Origin: an uncultured bacterium
GTDB lineage: Bacteria; Verrucomicrobiota; Lentisphaeria; Victivallales; UBA1829
NCBI GenBank assembly: GCA_949290385.1
Contig: CASERY010000077.1
Span: 1-62,117, forward strand
Direction of reading: 5' to 3'
DNA: 62,117 bases
The notes under the pieces were generated by a model. That model saw only the letters and a list, made by a program, of their open reading frames with translations, searched no databases and was not told where the DNA came from. The translations under genes were made by a program, and so were the position numbers. Shown one piece after another: positions 57,811 through 62,117 of this stretch (positions are counted from its first letter, which is position 1; each line of letters opens with the position of its first letter).

Positions 57811-60189
57811 ATGGCAACAGGTGAAAGTGCTGTAACATTTGAAATGAAGGGCAGTATTTCTGCTCCTGGCTTTATGCCTCTCATCTGCCGTCTTGCTTCT
57901 GAAGCCGGACTGGGTGGATGGATCCGGAGCGGGCACAAATCTGTGCTGCTGCATTTGGAAGGGGATGAAGAGGAGATCCGTCATTTTATTTTGCATCTTC
58001 CAAGCAGTCTGTATCCGGCGTTTATGCTTCGGGAATTGAATATTGTGCGGCATACAGGGCTGGAATGTCTGGACAATCTGTATGGGCGAAAGACATTCAG
58101 AATCCTGGCAGAGCACAAGGAATTTCCTACGATCCGTCCGGATTATACCCTGTGTCCGGATTGTATTCGGGAAATGTATGATCCCTCTTCTCGCAGATAC
58201 TGTTTCCCGTTCTGGGGGTGTCGCCGCTGCGGGCCCTCCTATGGAGCCTTGAGCAGAATGCCGTTCATCCGGAGAAATACGTATCTGGCGGCTTTTCCTC
58301 CCTGTCATAAATGTGAAGAGGAAAGGTTGGACAGGAAAGACTTTCATCATTATAAATCTGAACTTCTCAGCTGCCGGGACTGTGGCCCATCGTTGTATCT
58401 GACAGATCGGAATGGAAATTTGCTGGATGACCAAAATGCCATTTGTTCTGCCAGGACGGCCCTTGCAAAAGGTGAAATTGTTGTAGTTCAGTCTCTTTTC
58501 GGCGGATTTTACGTGCTGGCGGATGCCACAAACAGAAAAGCTCTTGAGACATTGCGCCAGAGGAGAAAGTTGCCGTTGCGCCCTGTTTCCGTAATTGCCA
58601 ACAATATGGATGCTGTACGACAGTATTGTTCCGTAAGTGCGGAAGAAGAGGCTCTTCTGACTTCTCCGGCTTCTCCGGTTGTTCTTCTTCATCTGCGCGA
58701 GGATGCTGAGCCTGGTCCGCTTAAAGTGGATTCCCTGATTCCGGACGGCCCCAGAATTATCGGCATGGAGCTGCCTCCTACGGCACTGATTCACTTGCTG
58801 TTTCATCATCATAGTGCGGAAAGTGTGGAGGATTGTGCCATGTGCGATCCTGAATTTCTGGCAGTCATTACAGACAACTGGGATGGGAGAAGCAGAAATC
58901 CGGATATTGATGTGCTGATGAAAAACCTGAGTCCTGTAGCAGATAAATTCCTTTGTCATGATTTGCGGATCGGACTGGACTGCAGTTCATCGGTGGCTGC
59001 TGTCCGTGATGGACGAGCACGGATTCTGCGGAGATCCCGCGGATACACTCCATTGCCTATTCATGTGAAACGGCCGCTAAGCCGTATTGTGGCTTCTTTC
59101 GGAGGGGATGTTAATTCTGTCATTGCTTTAGGGTATGGCCGGCAGATTGTACCTTCTCAGCATATCGGGGATTTGCGCTGTACGGAAGCGACGGAGCGGC
59201 AGATTGAAATTTTGAACAGACTGTCCATGCTGTTCGACTGTGTTCCGGAAGTGGTTGCCTGTGATATGAATCCGATGCTGTATTCCAGCAGAGCGGCACA
59301 GGCTTTTGCCGAGCAGAGGGGGCTTCCATTAATTACGGTGGAAACACATCATGCTCATGCTCTTGCGTGCATGGCAGAGTCTGGATTGAAACATTGCCTT
59401 GCACTGATTCTTACAAACGGTTCGCCGGGGCCGGATGGAACATACTGGGGAGCTGAGCTTTTAGATGTCCAGTTGGAATCTTTCAGCCGTCTGGCGACTT
59501 TTTCGCCGGTGGGCATGCCGTCCGGCAACCTTTTCCCGAAGACGGCTCTGCATTTAGCTGAACGCATGAAGGAAGCCGGCTTCAATCCTACCAGGAGCTG
59601 GTATACAGAATTTCATCTTTCGGAGAAGGACATAGCGTATCTGGAATCCTCGGAAAAAAGCGAATCTGTAAGAAGCCATGCTGCGGGCAGCGTGGCGGAT
59701 TCTTTTGCTGCGGCGTTAAGAATTGCTCCGGAAAAGGTGACGTATGCCGGACAGTGTCTTTCAAGGCTTTCAGGATAGGCGTGGGACTTTTGCAAACAGG
59801 GAAAACCACTGGATCCAGGTATTGAAAAAGCTGTGGGATATGCTGTACGTAAAGAGGATGGTATTTTACTGATCGACTGGAAGCCCATGTTTTGTGCTCT
59901 GGCTGATTCATGTATCAACCGTCGGGATTCTATGCAGGCTTTATGTTGGGCCTTTTTCCGGTCTATGGCAAGAGCTGGCGTGGAAATGGCTGTTTATGGA
60001 GCCAGACGCAGCAGATGCAGGGACATTGTCTTGAGCGGAGGACTATTCAAAAATGAGATGCTGTATCAGAGCATTGCAGATGCTTTAAGAGATGCTGGAT
60101 TCAGAGTTTTTTCTCCTTGTGAAGTACCTGTGGATGATGCCGGCCTTTGTGTCGGGCAGGCATACTATGCTGGCGGGATTCCTGCCTGA
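57811..60189 (+). CDS. hypF: HypF-like carbamoyltransferase with a degenerate acylphosphatase domain (one in-frame TAG)
   Basis: A 792-residue protein of the [NiFe]-hydrogenase maturation factor HypF family. N-terminal acylphosphatase-like domain (10-90), two zinc-finger pairs (CPDCIREM, CRRCGPSY, CHKCEEE, CRDCGPS), a YrdC-like domain with LRQRRKLPLRP, then a Kae1-like domain (VACDMNPMLYSS, THHAHALACMAE, LSGGLFKNEML). In the acylphosphatase part GFMP replaces GFRP and WIRSG replaces WVRN, losing both catalytic residues. TAG 59776-59778 is residue 656 in the Kae1-like half, where E. coli has Leu. No other hyp genes are nearby. TGA end. Confidence 0.88.
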
Positions 60190-60271
60190 CCTGTTTTGCG
60201 TGAGTTCCGGGGTTGCTGCCTTTTAGGGGTGGTGCGGTCTTTTATAATTTGGTGGAGGCATAAGGCAGAAT

Positions 60272-61780
60272 ATGAATCGGATTTTTATTGAAAAAGTGCG
60301 CGGAATCGGGAAGTTGGAATTCATTTTCCCATCCGGATGGGGAACCGTATACCTGCTGACAGGAGCAAATGGTTCTGGAAAATCCACACTGCTTTCCTGT
60401 ATTGGACGTCTTGGTTATGAGCATTTGCTGGGCAGAACTTTTAAACTGAATATATTGTTTCGGGATGCGGATGCATAGAATATTTTTGAAAAATCCCGTA
60501 TTACATACGAGTCAGATGTCGGTTCCGTAAGTTTCCGTTATGCACAGCCGGACTGGAAGGCATCTGTGCCGGACGAAGAAGTAAAGAGAATTCTGGATGG
60601 TTTCGGATTCAGCCGTATTGTTTTTGCGGGAGAGCATCATAAACGGAATCTGTTGGCGGAAAACCTTTCTATTTAGGATGTACGGGAAGCTCCGGACCCT
60701 TTGAGAAATGCACTATCTGTCATTTTTGACGATAACAAGTTTCGGAATCTGTGTATGATTCGAAACCCGGAAACTGATGAAGATATTTTTCTGCTTCGAG
60801 AAAAAATGGACGGAAAAGTATATTATTTCAGTGAAAATAATTTCAGCCGTGGAGAGCGTGCTCTGAGCCATCTTGCCACCATGCTGAAATCTCTTCCAAG
60901 ACATTCCCTGCTGCTGATTGATGAAGCTGAGATGACCTTGCATCCAAAAGCTCAGAAACGTTTGTTGACGTACCTGAATACTTTTGCTGCAGAACGTCAG
61001 TGTCTGGTTATTTTATCGACACAGTCTGCCAGTCTGATTAAAATCGCAAACCCGAAAAACATCTTGTTCCTGGAGACGGAAGAGAATGGAAACATGGTTT
61101 GCCGTCGGAATGTATATCCTGCTGCAATCCTCGGGGAAATGGCTTTTGCTGAGGAGATTCTGCCGGAGACAATTCTCTTGGTGGAGGATGCTGAAGCCGC
61201 CATGCTGTTGGAAGAGATTGTAAGCCGTCTCAAAAGCATTATGACCGTGGATTTCCCATATTGCAAAATACTGCCGGTAGGAGGTTATATGCAGGTGGTG
61301 ATCCTGCTTGACAACCTGTCAAGAGTGTTTCCTGATTATGTGAAAAGACGGGCTGTACTGGATAAGGATGCTGAATTCAATTTAAAAAGAACTGCGAAGG
61401 ATCCGTAGCGTTCTCATCATGTAGTCGTGAGCAGAAATATGCATAGAATCTACTTTCTACCATGTACTCCGGAGCAGGGGGTTGTGACATTGCTGGAATC
61501 AGATCCGCTGAGACAGTCTCAGAAACTGGGACGCTTTTTCCAGACAAGAGCTGTACGCCTGGCAGATGTTATGCGTGATCGGGAATATCTGTCGATCCGC
61601 AGCAATTCCAGGTCCGACTGCAAGGATAAAATGGCTCTGCTTACAGCATATCTGGTTAATGTCCTGAATGAGCCTGAATATATGGTGCGCCGGAAACTTT
61701 ACCGTTACTATATTCAGGAGCATTATACGAACCCAGAAGAACTTAAAAAAGAATATTGTCCTTTGATATTCAAACGGTAA
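60272..61780 (+). CDS. OLD-like ATPase/TOPRIM protein (three in-frame TAG)
   Basis: A 502-residue protein. SMC-like ATPase: Walker A LTGANGSGKSTLLSCI, the ABC-type signature NNFSRGERALSHL, Walker B HSLLLIDEAEMTLHP and the H-loop LVILSTQSASLI. A TOPRIM-like half follows: ILLVEDAEAAMLLEE (Glu) and RRAVLDKDAE (acidic pair). This is the layout of OLD-family nucleases, often used in defence. TAG at residue 69 (60476), 135 (60674) and 379 (61406). No partner helicase is in the window. GGAGG lies before the ATG. TAA end. Confidence 0.8.
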
Positions 61781-61822
61781 ACAGGAAACAGCTTTTCTGT
61801 TTTTTTAAATTATTTTAGATGT

Positions 61823-61908
61823 GAGAAAGACAACCCTTTTAAGGAAGAATGTTTATTTATAATGCGAGAAAGACAACCCTTTTAAGGAAGAATGTTTATT
61901 TATAATGC
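61823..61908 (+). repeat. Two tandem 43-bp repeats
   Basis: Two identical 43-bp copies beginning GAGAAAGACAACCC at 61823 and 61866. Each contains an ATG CGA GAA AGA CAA CCC TTT start-like frame that stops almost at once. The copies lead into the hairpin repeats below. Confidence 0.85.
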
Positions 61909-62114
61909 GAGAAAGAAAAACCTTTTGAGGAAAGGTTATTTTCTTCTCGCGCTCTTCTTTTTCCAAACCTTTTTGAATCATCTTTTCCCTTTGCGGGAAA
62001 AGATAGGGATATTTTTTTACCCGGTTAGTCAAGAGGGAGGGTATATATAAGGAGAAGTATTTATAATGCGAGAAAGAAAACCTTTTGAAGAAAGGTTGTT
62101 TTCTTCTTGCGCAC
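61905..62114 (+). repeat. Two copies of a palindromic element starting with an ATG
   Basis: A roughly 49-bp imperfect palindrome (ATGCGAGAAAGAAAA on one arm, TTTTCTTCTCGC on the other) occurs at 61905-61954 and 62066-62114 with few changes. In the first copy the frame ends at TGA after eight codons; in the second it stays open to the window edge. Confidence 0.7.
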
Positions 62115-62117
62115 TTC
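62066..62117 (+). CDS. Start of an unknown gene, truncated by the window edge
   Basis: ATG 62066 with AAGGAG at 62049-62054 opens a frame MRERKPFEERLFSSCAL that runs off the window. The upstream palindromic copies look like duplicated gene heads. Basic-then-hydrophobic heads of this kind occur before prepilin-like signals in Lentisphaerota; that link is a guess. Confidence 0.4.
   Translation, partial: MRERKPFEERLFSSCAL

Noticed and set aside
57763-58959. 398-codon ORF on the minus strand opposite hypF
   Set aside because: No family motifs; it mirrors a conserved plus-strand gene. The same applies to 8677-9924 (plus, opposite the FAD oxidoreductase) and 29795-30958 (minus, opposite ribBA).
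1-62117. Prophage or plasmid with its own stop-codon recoding
   Set aside because: No structural, replication or lysis genes; the content is core metabolism, phosphate regulon, riboflavin operon and aspS.
1-62117. Pyrrolysine or selenocysteine insertion
   Set aside because: TAG occurs at ordinary positions in many unrelated proteins, including signal peptides, and no pyl genes are present. Selenocysteine uses TGA, which here acts only as a stop.
1-62117. Suppressor tRNA gene with CUA anticodon in the window
   Set aside because: I found no tRNA-like cloverleaf; the only GGTTCGATT-like string (near 26334) belongs to a terminator stem.

Overview
The window looks like a chromosomal segment from a Gram-negative, diderm bacterium. 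Outer-membrane-directed genes are present: an LpxH-like phosphoesterase, a lipoprotein and a lytic transglycosylase. The gene set and the sequence style (a COG3176-type acyltransferase next to PlsC, a DUF3047 protein, a split LysO, an orphan PilT) make me think of the PVC group, possibly Lentisphaerota. That placement is a guess from gene content, not a measured one.

The dominant observation is the genetic code. About 24 recognisable genes are interrupted only by in-frame TAG. I count 42 such codons, in feoB, plsC, cobS, xseB, an anti-sigma factor, a queuosine-precursor transporter, ribBA, ribH, ribD, pilT, phoU, phoB, phoR, yceD, hypF and others. None of these genes contains an in-frame TAA or TGA or a frameshift, and none of the roughly 55 genes in the window ends at TAG: all end at TAA or TGA. 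TAG is therefore best read as a sense codon. Its positions include two signal-peptide cores, a transmembrane helix and small-residue sites in lumazine synthase and RibD. This favours a small or hydrophobic residue (Ala best, then Ser or Leu) over Gln or pyrrolysine. No TAG in the recognisable genes is followed by T. All gene coordinates below use TAG as sense, written X.

Layout. 1-5167: end of a Gfo/Idh/MocA oxidoreductase, a long AT-rich regulatory region with duplicated palindromic operators, then DUF3793, a DtxR-type regulator, feoA and feoB (iron uptake). 5168-15000: split lysine exporter LysO, an HD phosphohydrolase, a large FAD oxidoreductase, a clan-D glycosidase and a DinG-type helicase. 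15100-20210: an acyltransferase/plsC pair, cobS, cobT and cobU (cobalamin lower-ligand steps) and xseB. 20780-27900: a TSCPD protein, an ECF sigma/anti-sigma pair, ispD, a queuosine-precursor transporter with a radical SAM protein, a DUF2156 protein and a GNAT. 27945-38555: isocitrate dehydrogenase, then an FMN-riboswitch-led riboflavin cluster (ribBA, ribH, nusB, ftsY, a C39-like peptidase, ribD, ribE), an unknown protein and pilT. 39314-48026: aspS, a lytic transglycosylase, a DUF3047 protein, a lipoprotein, a TIM-barrel epimerase-like protein, yceD, coaD, a monooxygenase-like protein and an LpxH-like enzyme. 48566-55669: a complete phosphate regulon on the minus strand (pstS, pstC, pstA, pstB, phoU, phoB, phoR). 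55828-62117: two tiny ORFs, a second Gfo/Idh/MocA oxidoreductase, an orphan HypF, an OLD-like ATPase/TOPRIM protein and a repeat-rich end with the start of another gene.

There are no rRNA or tRNA genes, insertion sequences or phage genes. The window is ordinary housekeeping and accessory chromosome, which is why the recoding stands out.
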